Assembly (NCBI GenBank): GCA_907165275.2
Contig: OU015652.1
Coordinates: 573,001 to 637,000 of the forward strand
Direction of reading: 5' to 3'
Length of the DNA stretch: 64,000 bases
From: Zygaena filipendulae
Taxonomy: Eukaryota; Arthropoda; Insecta; Lepidoptera; Zygaenidae
Below are positions 29,817 to 40,888 of the stretch, piece after piece; positions within the stretch are counted from its first letter, which is position 1, and each line of letters begins with the position of its first letter. Under the pieces are notes generated by a model, which searched no databases, was not told where the DNA came from, and saw only the letters and a program-made list of their open reading frames with translations. The position numbers and the translations under genes are program-made.

Positions 29817-32800
29817 ATGGGATTTAAGAAATATGTGATTATCGTATTCCTATTGACGCAATGTATTGATGTCGCTCTATCCAGCGAGGGAGACCATTCG
29901 CCTTTTTACCAAAAATGTGTCAAAGGATGCTTGAGCGTAAACTGTACTCAAGGTAAATTTTTACAATAATTTGACAGTAATCTAGTTTAAAATTTGTAGA
30001 GGAGCTGGGAGAATAGGGACACTTGATTCTCCACTTGAACAGTTGGTCCCAGGAACTCCTCTCCCATAAAGAGTACTAAGTCATAACTATTAACCAATTC
30101 GTCAAAGATGGCATGACAGGCGGGTCACCTTTATTTTTAACAACATTAGTGAAAGTGTACAAAAGGCAAAATTAGGAAATAATGATAATTTATTTTACAC
30201 ATTTATATTATTACTACTCACGGCTGAAGGCACACCAGACGTCATTAATTCATATGCTGTTTGGCTTGACAGTTGTTCCGCGAAACATTTGTTCGCCACC
30301 AAAGAGCCTACCAATAGAAGTTTTCCTGCAATGAATCAGTAATGTAACACAACGGAAATAAGGTCTATGAGTGAAATGACTCCTCCTACTATCTCCCAGA
30401 AAGTTGTTTTGATTCTATACCAAACACTATCTAAAATAAAAGTATTAGTAGTTCTTGGCATATGAGGCATTTCTCTAGCTCAAGCATAAAAAATAATGAT
30501 ATTTTAAATAATTTCAGATGGACAGTCTTTCACTACGGAAGCAGCTGAGTTTCAGGATAAATGGAGCCAGCTGCTGCAGTGGACCTGCAGGGATGAGTGT
30601 CGATACCATTGTATGTGGGATACTGTTCAGGCCTTTGTGGAGAGAGGCTACAATATACCGAAATTTCATGGGAAGGTATTTGATTTCACATTCTGTATTG
30701 ACATAATATTACAATTGCCAAAGTAACTCTTATCTGTTACCTTTCATTTTATTTTATTTTTTTTTATTTTATTTGGGAAAACAAACAATCCTACATTATA
30801 TACTCTAACTCGATATACAGTATAACTATAAGTGCTTTCATGCTTTAACTACTCAACCGATCATGATGTAATTTTGCACAAACATTGTCAGGGGTACAGA
30901 AAAAGACATAAGGTCTGAACCTCATGTGAGTGAAACTGCAAAAAACAGCTGGTCTAATATAAAAATTTTATGTGCTGCCCTAAAATTCATCAAAATGCGA
31001 TAGATAAAACTTACTAGACATAGAAAAAAGTAGGAGTATCTGGGGAAACTCCTAAACTAACATGAGGCACAGCTATTATTAAAATATTTATTTTATTTGA
31101 TTTATTTAAAGAACTTTATTGCACATTTATGTACAAAAGGCGGACTTAAAAATATCTTATTAACTGTCTTCAAAAAGGGAAATGACTGAATGAATGAGGA
31201 GAATGACTGAAATGAATGAATGTCTTTCACTTTTGTGTATGTATGAAGATAATTATAAAATCATTGATATTTTCAAAATTTTGTTTTTTTTTTAGTGGCC
31301 TTTTGTCAGGATGTATGGCGTGCAGGAGCCAGCATCAGCCTTTGCCTCGTTACTTAACTTATTAGCTCACGTGTACATGCTGACAAAGATTGTACGCCAG
31401 TTTCCTATCAGAGATACGCCACTTGTTCCCTTCTGGTGCCTGTTTGGAGCTGTAAGTACTGTAAATGCCTGTGATGTCTCTAATAAACAAATTCTACGTC
31501 TTGCTTTTTTTCTTGTTAGTTACTACCATTGGTTACTACAAAAAAAAATGATGATCATAGGTTGACAAACACTAAAACTAACTGCCATGAATTTTTTTTC
31601 CAGGTTTGTATCCACGCGTGGATATGGTCAATAATATTTCACAGCCGAGACAATAATTTCACAGAATTCATGGACTATTCATGTGCCTTGTCTATGGTCA
31701 TGGCGTTGTTTGTTGCTGCTGTTGTGAGGTGGGTGAATAAAACATTGTGTATTCCGTTTCCGGGGTTTGAAGTCAAGTTTGCTTGTGTCTGCCCTCCAGT
31801 CAGCAGGGTCATTCGATACAAAATTACCAATCTTTACATATCAAATTAATTAAAATCGAACATTTCCAATGGTGATAACAATTAAACAAGTGAAGGGAAG
31901 AAGTAGAAGAAGAGACTTTTATTACCAATCTTATGCCATTACTAGCTGTTCCCCGCGGTTTCACCCGCGTTAATGTCGAGTTCCTGCGGGAATTCCGGGA
32001 TAAAAAGTAGCCTAAGTTACTACTTATTACATTAGCTATCTGCGAGTGAACGTCCCGTCAAAATTGGTCCAGCCGTTTCAGAGATTAGTCGGATCAAACA
32101 GACAGACAGACCAAACATTTAAAAAATTGTTTTTTTGATGTACGTACCGTGTATATTTTCGTATGCGTTTAGTGAAGAGATGTTAATTTAAAATTACAAA
32201 CAGACACTACAATTTTATTTATTTGTATAGTTTAAAGAAAAACAAGAACAGTAGTTGATATTTGAGTTAGCTGTTTATTTTATTCTATTATAACAGCTAT
32301 CATTGTTAATTTTACATCCTATACACGTAAACATTTTGAACAGTTAATCGTCTGTTGTTTCAGAGTGCTCCACCGGCGGCGGCTGGTGGCGGCGCTGGTG
32401 CTGCTGTACCTGGCGCTGTACTACCAGCGGCACGTGTGGTACCTGGCGGCGGGCCGCGTCGACTACGACTACAACATGCGCGTCAACGTCTTCTTCGGTG
32501 GGTACCTACATTATGTAATTGAATTTCAAATAAAAAAAAAATGTTTCAAAAATTCCAAAAAAAAAAACCATTCAAATTCAAAATTGTTTATTTCATAACC
32601 AAAAGTATTTTCTGCGAATATGGTTTGTTGGACATCCTTTTAAGTATAAATATATGCTTTTGTCAGGATGTCCAGCTCTTCCATATCGTTAATAAAAACG
32701 GATATAAAACAAGATATACATACAATTAGTTTTACAATAGTTTTTTTTTTTACTTTTATGAAAAAACTAAATGTACTTGTAGGTAACAAAAGAAAACCAA

Positions 32801-35800
32801 AGAGTTTAGTGTAAGTGTGTGTGTTTGTGTGTTTATGTGTGTATGGATGTGTATGTGTAAGTGTGAGTCTGTGTGTTTGTGTTAGTGTGCGTGCGTGTAT
32901 GTGTGTGCTTCACTTGAATGTGGGCTACATTCACGTGATATTCAATTACATATTATATACTTATGCAATAAAAAATCGGAATAGTGTTTCGCGTACTCCA
33001 TCTAAGTGTACAAAAGGCAAAATTGGGAAATAATAATAATTTATTTTACACATTTATATTATTACTACTCACGGCTGAAGGCACACCAGACGTCATTAAT
33101 TCATATGCCGTTTGGGTTGACAGTTGTGTCGCGAAACATTTGTTCGCCACCAAAGAGCCTACCAATAGAAGTTTTCCTGCAATAAATCAGTAATGTAACA
33201 CACCGTTTGACCGATTGAAACCAAACTAGTTGGATGTTAATCAAGAGTGGCCATGGCAATGTCAAGAAGTTTTTTTTATATCATGTACAATTGAAGAATA
33301 ATCACCGAAAAACTGTTCTACTGCATTTTTTTTTTAGACGTTGTTTTTTGGCGTTGACATTGTATTTGAAAAATAGAATTTCGAAATGTTAGAATAGGGG
33401 GAACGGCTTTTCGCTTAATGCTCCGCTCTGATGATAGATTCGTTATGTCCGGAGGAGCAACACCGATTTTGACCGAGTTAATTTACAATTAGTTAACAAA
33501 AACATAGAAATCAATATGTATTAACAACAAAAAACGTGGAACCTTAAAGGGCAGGTCACACCGGAAATGAAGATTTTCGACCGTTGTGGGAACACAAGTA
33601 GGTATATAAGGTGTGGTAAAATAAGCTGCAAATATTAACAAGGTTGAAGGTATACACGGTTTTTAACATGTTCATAAAATAAAAAAGATAAAAAAAAAAT
33701 CAAACAAAATAAATCAACCAAGTGTGCGTTCCGTGGCTTCGCACGAATGCACTCGAACGCGCTCGAGCGCGCTCTGAACCCGTTCTGTGGCTTGGTGAAA
33801 TTTTACTCTGACAACTGTCAGAGCGTCGTTCCACCCGTTCCGTGGCTCAGAGTGCAGCAACCAAACAACCATCTCCGAAGCAAGTTAATTTTCACTCTGA
33901 CAGCTATGTATTGTTTAAGAAGTGTCAAAGTTTGCGCCAAAAACCGGATTCGTCCAAAAAGAAATCAATCGGAGTTCTTACGAACAAAGGGGAGGTGTCG
34001 TAGTCATAAAAAGTTTATAATTGAATGTAAAACAGTCTTATTTGCAATGTGAGTTCAGAGAAAATAAATGGTGCCTGAAATTTCAAATATTTTGAGGTTA
34101 TAAAAACAACTTGATCGTTCTGTGGCTTGGTTGCAACTCAAACGAGTGAAATTTTAACCAAACAACTGCGCCCAAACCCACGGAACGCACACCAAAAAGG
34201 AGACGAATATTTTCGCTCTCGTCTGTCAAAATCGTCGTAATGTCAAAGCGTTTTTTTGTATGGGAAATGAACGACACTGGATAGATGACGCTGTTCATTT
34301 TCCATACAGAAAATACGCTCGATATCGAAAGGAAGAGAGCGAAAAGATTCGTGCTCCCCCCTACTGTGAAGGCGCTCGCCGCTCGATCGCTTCACACCCA
34401 CATCGGCACTCGGCACTCGGCAGGCGTGGCGGGCTCGGCGCTGTGGGTGGCGTGGGCGGCGCGCCAGCTGGCGGCGGGGCGGCGCTACGCGTGGCGCGTG
34501 CTGGCCTTCGCCGCGCTGTCGGGCGCCGCGCTCGCGCTGGAGCTGCTCGACTTCCCGCCCGGCCGCGCCGCCTGCGACGCGCACGCGCTCTGGCACCTGA
34601 GCACCGCGCCGCTGCCGCTGCTGTTCTACAGGTGCGTACGCATACATATGTTTTCTCATTTATTGGAGAAAAAAGCGGACACAAGTTGGGACATAGTTAC
34701 AGAATAAAAAAATTTAAACTAGACATGATAACTTTTGTCCTTAAATTTTCCACAGATATTTTACACTAGTTATGCCCCGCGGTTTCACCCGCGTTAATTT
34801 CAGAGTTCCCGCGGGAATTCCCGGATAAAAAGTACCCTATGTGTTAATCTGATGTATAAGCTATATTATTGTAAAGTTTCATTTAAATCCATCCAGTAGT
34901 TTTTGCGTGAAAGAGTAACAAACATCCATCCATCCATCCATACACACATACTTACCAACTTTCGTATTTATAACATTAGTAGGATTTATTTATTGGAGAA
35001 AAGCAGACAAGTTGGGATATAGTTTTAGAAAAAAAAATTATCGACTAGACGTCATGATAACTTATGTCCTAAATTTTTCCAAAGATATGTAACATTTTAT
35101 ATGACTATAGCATTAGCATGGTGACAGGAACATACATATGTACAGGGTGGAAATTTGAGACCGAGTCAGTAACCCACCTTAACGGTTGAAGCCACGCGAA
35201 TATGGTCTTAGGAGACCATCCCTTATTTTTTGAGTTATTGCTATCGGCATTGAAAAAAATGTACAGTCAGCGAGAAATCGGCGATTTTTCAAAATAATTT
35301 TTAATAGCTTAATCAATCCTGTCGCCGGACAAGGATCAAAAACCTAACTTGGCCCCATAGAGCTTATGGGGCCAAGTTAGGTTTGGGTATCAGAAATGTC
35401 AAAATCGAAATAACTTTTTCATACATTTTATTAGGAAAATGAAATGTAGCACAGTAATGAAAAGTTCCTTGTTTCGAAAAAAATACGGGAATCCAAGAAT
35501 GAGCTCGGTAACAGGACTTGTGGCTATAAAAGAAGAGTACCTAAACCTAACCAAACAACAAAAAAACAACAAAAAATTGTTTTCAAAATCTTTTTCTGTC
35601 TGTCTGTTTACGATAATCTCCAAATCTACTGAACGGATTGTCATGCGGTTTTTACATGTAGATTGAGCTTAGCTTGGAGCAATATAGGCTTTGTTTCATA
35701 TAAATTGAACGTCGGGGAAAGAGTAGTTATATAAAAGCGTTTCACGCGGGTGAAAACGCGGGGCACAGCTAGTAATATAACAATAAAGTAGGTGACACCT

Positions 35801-36440
35801 GCTCCCTGCGGTTTTGTCAGCGTGAATTTCGAAATTCCCTCGGTAAGTACATTTCCGGAATGATTATTTATATTTTATGATAGCTCTCCCGCGCGGCTTC
35901 GCCCGCGATGATTTCGGAGTTCCCGCGGAATCGTTTCATACAAACTTTGTCCCCACTTTATTCATCCCTGAGGGGTAGAATTTTCAAAAATACTTTCTTA
36001 TCGAATGCCTACGCCATACAAAGAACACACCTCCAAGTTTCAGGACTCTACGGTCAGCGGTTTAGGCTGTGCGTTGATTGTCAGTGTCAGAGTATATTTT
36101 GTATTCCATAAAACTGGCTAAAAACTGCCAATCACAAAGAAGGACACTATTTCTAATAATATGGTTGAAAGTTACTAGATTTATTCAAAGAATATAATAT
36201 CTTACTAGCTAGTTACTCACTCCCTGATGAATGACTCCCGAAGAGTCAGAAACGCTGTAGATATGTCAAAGAGAAGAGAGAGAGAGAGTCACTGTAAGCA
36301 TGGACCAATAAAACTTGATTAATTGATCCATGCTGTAAATAAAAATTTACAGGTTTTAACAGTAACTTTTTTTTTTCAGGTTCGTGATAGACGACCTCCA
36401 TTATCTGCATACGGTGTCCTCTTTAGAAAAACTCAAATAA
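29817..36440 (+). CDS. PGAP3: Post-GPI attachment to proteins factor 3 (PGAP3/Per1), complete 7-exon gene
   Basis: Exons 29817-29952, 30518-30675, 31296-31451, 31604-31728, 32364-32497, 34424-34631 and 36380-36440, all GT/AG and in frame, give 325 residues (human 320). ATG 29817 starts a signal peptide (MGFKKYVIIVFLLTQC); an in-frame ATG at 29754 would put 21 polar residues in front of it and is less likely. The lumenal Cys-rich part shows QWTCRDECRYHCMW, then YNIPKFHGKWPF. Several membrane segments follow. CREST-hydrolase residues are visible: Ser/His/Asp in WSIIFHSRD and the His pair in DAHALWHLS. PGAP3 removes the sn-2 acyl chain of GPI anchors during lipid remodelling in the Golgi. AATAAA at about 36540 is a likely poly(A) signal. 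Introns hold several repeats. Confidence 0.95.
30154..30350 (+). repeat. PGAP3 intronic direct repeat, copy 1
   Basis: About 197 bp, nearly identical to 33005-33202 (TGTACAAAAGGCAAAATT start; CGGCTGAAGGCACACCAGAC; AATCAGTAATGTAACACA end). Lies in intron 1. Confidence 0.75.
30812..30960 (+). repeat. Lepidopteran short dispersed repeat, degenerate copy
   Basis: CTCAACCGATCATGATG, then GTCAGGGGTACAGAAAAAGA and a GAGTGAAACTGC end. PGAP3 intron 2. Confidence 0.5.
31080..31160. repeat. Fragment with CTTTATTGCACATTTATG, related to 5830-5870
   Basis: TTTATTTAAAGAACTTTATT followed by GCACATTTATG and AGGCGGACTTA. Probably a LINE 3' end shared with the l(3)mbt intron copy. Confidence 0.4.
31941..32120 (-). 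repeat. Lepidopteran short dispersed repeat copy
   Basis: ACTAGCTGTTCCCCGCGG, TTTCACCCGCGTTAATG, then CCAGCCGTTTCAGAGATTAG and (CAGA)n. PGAP3 intron 4. Confidence 0.75.
32811..32912 (+). repeat. Degenerate (GT)n microsatellite
   Basis: About 100 bp of interrupted GTGTGTTT/GTATGTGT units in PGAP3 intron 5. Confidence 0.8.
33005..33202 (+). repeat. PGAP3 intronic direct repeat, copy 2
   Basis: Second copy of 30154-30350, same orientation, in intron 5. The pair brackets exons 2-5. Confidence 0.75.
33722..34192. mobile_element. 471-bp MITE with GTGTGCGTTCCGTGG ends in PGAP3 intron 5
   Basis: GTGTGCGTTCCGTGG at 33722 and its inverse CCACGGAACGCACAC ending 34192 are 15-bp terminal inverted repeats, flanked by CAA on both sides, though that match is weak evidence of a target duplication. 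Each end also has GTTCTGTGGCTTGG. The body contains a CTCTGACAACTGTCAGAG near-palindrome. No protein. Confidence 0.65.
34765..34983 (-). repeat. Lepidopteran short dispersed repeat copy
   Basis: ACTAGTTATGCCCCGCGG start, CCCGCGGGAATTCCCGGAT, ends (CATC)n then TTTCGTATTTATAACATTAG. PGAP3 intron 6. Confidence 0.7.
35340..35384. repeat. Perfect 20-bp stem hairpin, 5-nt loop
   Basis: 35340-35359 (AAACCTAACTTGGCCCCATA) is the exact reverse complement of 35365-35384, separated by GAGCT. It lies in PGAP3 intron 6 and would be transcribed. A perfect inverted repeat this tight may be a DNA-element centre, a palindrome from repair, or a structured RNA. Confidence 0.7.
35591..35773 (+). repeat. Lepidopteran short dispersed repeat, degenerate copy
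   Basis: CTGTCTGTCTGTTTACG start, GTGAAAACGCGGGGCACAGC end. PGAP3 intron 6. Confidence 0.6.
35800..36115 (-). repeat. Two adjoining dispersed-repeat fragments
   Basis: GCTCCCTGCGGTTTTGTCAG at about 35811 and AGCTCTCCCGCGCGGCTTCG at about 35882, the latter followed by a longer variant body (CCCACTTTATTCATCCCTGA). PGAP3 intron 6. Confidence 0.5.
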
Positions 36441-37179
36441 TACGCTTAAGTTTGTGTAAATTGAATTTATGATAATATGTAGATACTTATTTGCGTATTG
36501 TGTAAGATTGTTAAGTGTCGTGATTGTGATTTTTTTCTAATAAATGTTTTGTTTAATTAATTTATAAACATTGTGTTTCCTTATTAAACGTTGATGAACC
36601 AACCAAACAGAATATGATCACTGTCGAAACCATCAAGAAACTTGGGTATTTTCCTAGGTATGAAAATCAAAATTTTAATTAGTCCGTCAGTTAGAAAATA
36701 AAAAAATACCTAATCGACACGTATTTTTTGCTTTTTCAAATTAATGCAAATAAACATAGATAAAGCGCATTAAATGGTGGGGAACTCGTGATTATTCGGT
36801 ATAAGCCCCGTACAAACCACCAGATTGTGACGTCACGCGAAATTTCAATGTATCGCCGTGATTTTTTGATTACGTAAAAAAAGAAAAAATACGTATCCAA
36901 TATTTTTTATTAATCTACACGACGCGCGACGGACTAAGAAAAAAATTTAATCAAGTAGGTAGCCAAAGGACACTTAAAAACTGAATGAAAACCTATTAGG
37001 TTATTAGGACTAGGAGTATACTTATTGTCTTTGATATTAGATAGTGATCACATGTCACAAAATTAAAAAAGTCTTTACAATAATATTTAGTTTACTACAA
37101 CAATAATTTAGCCGTACAATCAAACTGCAAATACATTAGTAGTGATATTTTCCAATTCACATCACAAAATTAATATCTA
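36441..37179. other. Tail-to-tail spacer between PGAP3 and the next gene
   Basis: AT-rich. Holds the PGAP3 poly(A) signal and an inverted copy of the ACTGACGGACTAAAT repeat (about 36680-36850). No gene seen. Confidence 0.45.
36680..36850 (-). repeat. ACTGACGGACTAAAT dispersed repeat, copy 2
   Basis: Inverse of the 53455-53640 copy: shared GTCCGTCAGTTAGAAAATAA, GGGGCTTATA/TATAAGCCCC and GAAATTTCG segments. Confidence 0.5.
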
Positions 37180-40100
37180 TCAGCCGTCCATGATAAGTTT
37201 CTTCCATTCCGGTCCACATTTGAGTCCTAATTTGTGATTTTTCATCCAAGCTAAACGCTGACCGGCCACGTTTGCCCGACAAGTGCCTCTATTTCGGGCA
37301 GCGTATTTGGAATTGACCATCTGTGCTGTTTTGAGTCGATTCTCTTGCTCGTAATCTATTGAGGCGTTTCTGACTTCGTAACTCTGTCGAAAAGGCGCCG
37401 CTTGTCGCTGCTGCACGGCGTAGCCGGTGGAGGGGTTCCCGCACGAGTAATCGTGTCGATGCTGGTCTTTATGGAACATTAAGTTCTCCTGCCAATGACG
37501 TCGGTACTCTTGTTCCATGTACGGGCGTCTCGTAGGTTTTGCGCTCGCATAGTTCCGGCGTGGGTCACTGGAAGGTCAGTCTCAGTGTTATCGTTAGTTG
37601 CCGTTGTCTTCGGTGTTCCCGGGAGAATATCCAAGTTCAGCGGTGGAACAGCTAGAAATTTATAAAATTACTAGCTGTTCCCGTGGTAATTTCAGAGTTC
37701 CCGCGGGAATTCCGGGATAAAAACTAGGTACCCTATGTCCTTCTCTGTATACCTGACAACGTGTTTATCAAATTTTATGATGATCGGTTGAGCCGTTAAG
37801 GCGTGAAAACGTTGCAAACAAACTCACTTTCGCATTTATAATATTATAGTAAGGATAGCTGTTTCTCTGCAGTTTCAGGATAAATATAATATGTCACTTA
37901 TTTTTTAGTTTTTTAGAAATTGGCGTATAAACCGGGGTCCCATGGAACATTAAGTACCATATAAAAAGGCTGATTATTCTATTAGGAAATAAACTGGAGC
38001 AAACAAAAACAATTGTTAGCGCGAGTACGTAGAGATTAATTTTTTTGCAACTCTTGAATCAAGTTCGTTACCTTATGACTGATTCAACTTACAATTTCGG
38101 TGGATACTTCCTATAATCATTACGCTGTGTTCGATTGGCCGCATATTTAGGATATTCATAGGTCTTGTCGATCTTCTGGCTGTATATTGTCTGGTAATCA
38201 TCAGAGTTGTCAGATTCGTTGTCGGTTTCTGTCTCGGGCTCCTTTTTCTTTTTCTCTTTAGTTTTGAAAAGCTTCACGGGATTAAACAATTTGCTGAATA
38301 AGCCACGTTTTTCTTTTTTCTGTAAGTAAAAGACAAAATATATTAGCAATGATATCGTATGAGATCGTGAATTTATTTTTTGTAAAATATGTAAATATGT
38401 TTGACCTGCGTTTCCTTAGCAGGAATTATTTCAGTATCAGTATCACTTTCTGATGTTTCAGAATATTGGTCAGATAATGTGGTTTCGTGATCGTCTCGAT
38501 TCCTAACTATGTCTTCATCCATATCGGGGTTCATAATAACCTTCATAATATTTGTACTCTCTAAATAATTTTGAACTTTTTCTCTCCTCACTTCAGGATC
38601 TGTGTCTGTCGAGCCGACCAAAATCTTGCTATTGACTCCATTTATTACTGTGATGTTATCTTTCTGCGCTTCTGTTTGAAAGTTAACGTTCGCCACAGTT
38701 TTGACAGTATGAATGTTCTTTTCCAATGTCTCCGGTTTATTAATGTTGTCGTTAATCGGTGTTAGTTTGACATCCTTATATCTACTGATATCGGATGTAT
38801 CTTTTGTAGGTGCATCCATTTCCTTTGCAAAAGATTGATATATTTCTTTGATTAGTTTCTGTGTTTCCATGTTACGTTTGCTCTTGCTCTCGGATTCAGT
38901 GTTGGTGGTGACGTCAGTAGCGTTTATTGTGAAGACTGAACGTGTCACTTGGGGTTGTCTATAGCAGTTGTTGCACATGTGTTGTGGCGTTTCAATTAGA
39001 AGAGGAAAATTTTGCAAATACTTCATCTGTGGACATGGCAGTGTTGAGCAGCACAGCGACCCCGAGGGCAGTTGGTGTGAGTACGATGACAAGTATGGGT
39101 TCATATTATATGGGCTATATGTGAAACTTTGGATAAGTCTTGATGAAGTCCGCATATTGTTCTGTGAAGCTCCCTTTTGTACAAAAACGTCTTTTTTCAC
39201 ATTATCCTCTTTAATATACTTCAATTGACTGTTCGCTTTGACTTCAGCGAGCACTGACTGCAGAATACTCTTGATTTTATTAAGTGTGGTCTCAGTTTTA
39301 TTTTCGTCTTGCACGATGGGTTTTTGTTGCACGCTTTTTGTAAAAGCTGTTTGACATTCCATGTGATTCACGTTATGCGTAAGACACTCGGCATTTTTGT
39401 GTTCAATAGGTTTGATCGATTCCGTTGTCATCATTAAATCTCTACACGTTTGGCCGACGTTGTTACTGGTGAGAGTTGATGTATTTATTTGTTGGTTCAC
39501 TTTATTTTTCAATTTATCAATTTTAGCATTAGTCCTGTTTAGTATAGCGTTTTTGTTCACGGGTAACTTTTTTGTGTAATGTACTCTAGCGGACGCTACA
39601 GTCGGGTAGTTAACGATCCAGTGGTGTTGCTTACTTTTAGTTCGAATGTTTTCAGGCCAACACATGACATTCAATGATTGGTCTTTCCTTCTTGGCTTAT
39701 ACATTTTAGCTGGCTTTTCCTTGACAGGAATGACATCGTAGTAATTGGCATCATAGAATTCCTTTAATTTTCTTCTATCGTTATAAGGAGCGCGCTGCGT
39801 TGTAACCGGATTGATTACTTTGTTACGGGCTTGTGCTGTTAACTCGCTATCAATATTTTTAAACATCCCGTGACAGCAAGAACACACATCGGAGTCGTAT
39901 GCGCAATGAACGCGGCAACAATGATCTATATCCCTACACACTGGTGAGGAGAAATCACTATTCGATCTTTGTATTAAGGCTTCTGGTTTGTATTGCTTAC
40001 GAATCATATCAGCCAAATATGTACAACTAATGCCTTCACGTTCTTGCATGTCGGCTTTCTTAATAACTTTTGCTGGCATGTTGTAGTTTTGGAATGGCGA

Positions 40101-40888
40101 CGACACGGTATGTGTGTAATACACAAGCTGCGTGTTGATCTTCTCCTTTTTCTTTTTCAGTTTCTTTATTTCTTTAGATTTCTTTTGTCGTTGTTGTTCA
40201 ATCATTTTAGTATGAATATCCGTGTGTTCGCTCGCTCTCTGGCTGGGTGGACAAAAATGTGGTTGCTCCTGTTTATAAGAGTAGGTTGGTTCACGAGGAC
40301 GTGTGTAAGTTGGTTCGTATCCGGGAAACTGTTCTTGGAAATTGGACCTGCATGATTCACAAGCGTTTTTATTATTATTAGAAGCTTTAGGGATAACGAT
40401 GGAGCTATTAGACTTTCTTGTCTTTAGACAGCTCTGTTCGTTTCTAATTATTTCATCATCGGTGTTGTCGTTGTGCTCTGGTGTTTCGTCGAATTCAGGG
40501 CAAGGGGCGGGTGCGTTAAATCGCGGTAAAAAATTGGGGCTGCAGAGAGCAGTGTGGCACACTGAAGTGGTATTCTTCGTTCCATGTTTCCTTCTATCTT
40601 CAAGCTGTTTCTCAAGACATACTATCTTCTGCTGCAAATCTGTTACGTCTATAGGTATGCACGATATTATTTTCACCTCAGTTTGAGAAGGTGAGTTACC
40701 TAAAAAAAAAAATATCATCAAACCTCAAGAGATAACATATGGAATATTTTTGGAATATACACGAATTTATAAATGAAATTTTACCTAAATTAAAAGCAAT
40801 CCGACGTAGAAAGTTTTCTATCCCTTTGAATCTCTGTTTTTTAGATCCGTTTGAGTTTTCACAGCTATTCATCTCGTCACAGCTACAG
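37180..40888 (-). CDS. Uncharacterised Cys-motif protein, paralogue A of a tandem pair
   Basis: Not recognised. Four exons: 40888-40785 (ATG at 40872, 29 codons plus one base), 40699-38406, 38319-38093 and 37567-37180; GT/AG, in frame, 998 residues. Seen: FLRRIAFNLG at the first junction, a short coiled-coil-like VTDLQQKIVCLEKQLEDRR, a Lys-rich stretch near 210, YLADMIRKQYKP near 255, SPVCRD near 280, then C-C-C and DVCSCCH near 301 (a possible metal-binding cluster), YYDVIPVKEK near 348, an ILQSVLAEVK helix, CNNCYRQP, and LIKEIYQSF near 645. Exon 3 encodes a basic KKEKRGLFSKLFNPVKLF block followed by acidic repeats. No signal peptide or membrane segment. Its tandem relative lies 1.4 kb away on the same strand. 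The last two exons are split by an intron holding a dispersed repeat. A donor GTAAGT overlaps an in-frame stop at 38091-38089, so a retained intron would give a shorter protein. Confidence 0.75.
37670..37855 (-). repeat. Lepidopteran short dispersed repeat copy in the last intron of paralogue A
   Basis: ACTAGCTGTTCCCGTGGTAA start; GATCGGTTGAGCCGTTAAGG; ends TCGCATTTATAATATTATAG. Confidence 0.7.

Noticed and set aside
32815..33033. 72-codon frame rich in Cys/Val
   Set aside because: Translation of a GT microsatellite.
34255..34307. Imperfect inverted pair TATGGGAAATGAAC / GTTCATTTTCCATA near PGAP3 exon 6
   Set aside because: Short, mismatched and without flanking duplication; could be chance.
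38571..40686. Plus-strand frames within paralogues A and B
   Set aside because: Antisense shadows, Phe/Leu-rich as expected for the complement of Lys/Glu/Asn-rich coding sequence.
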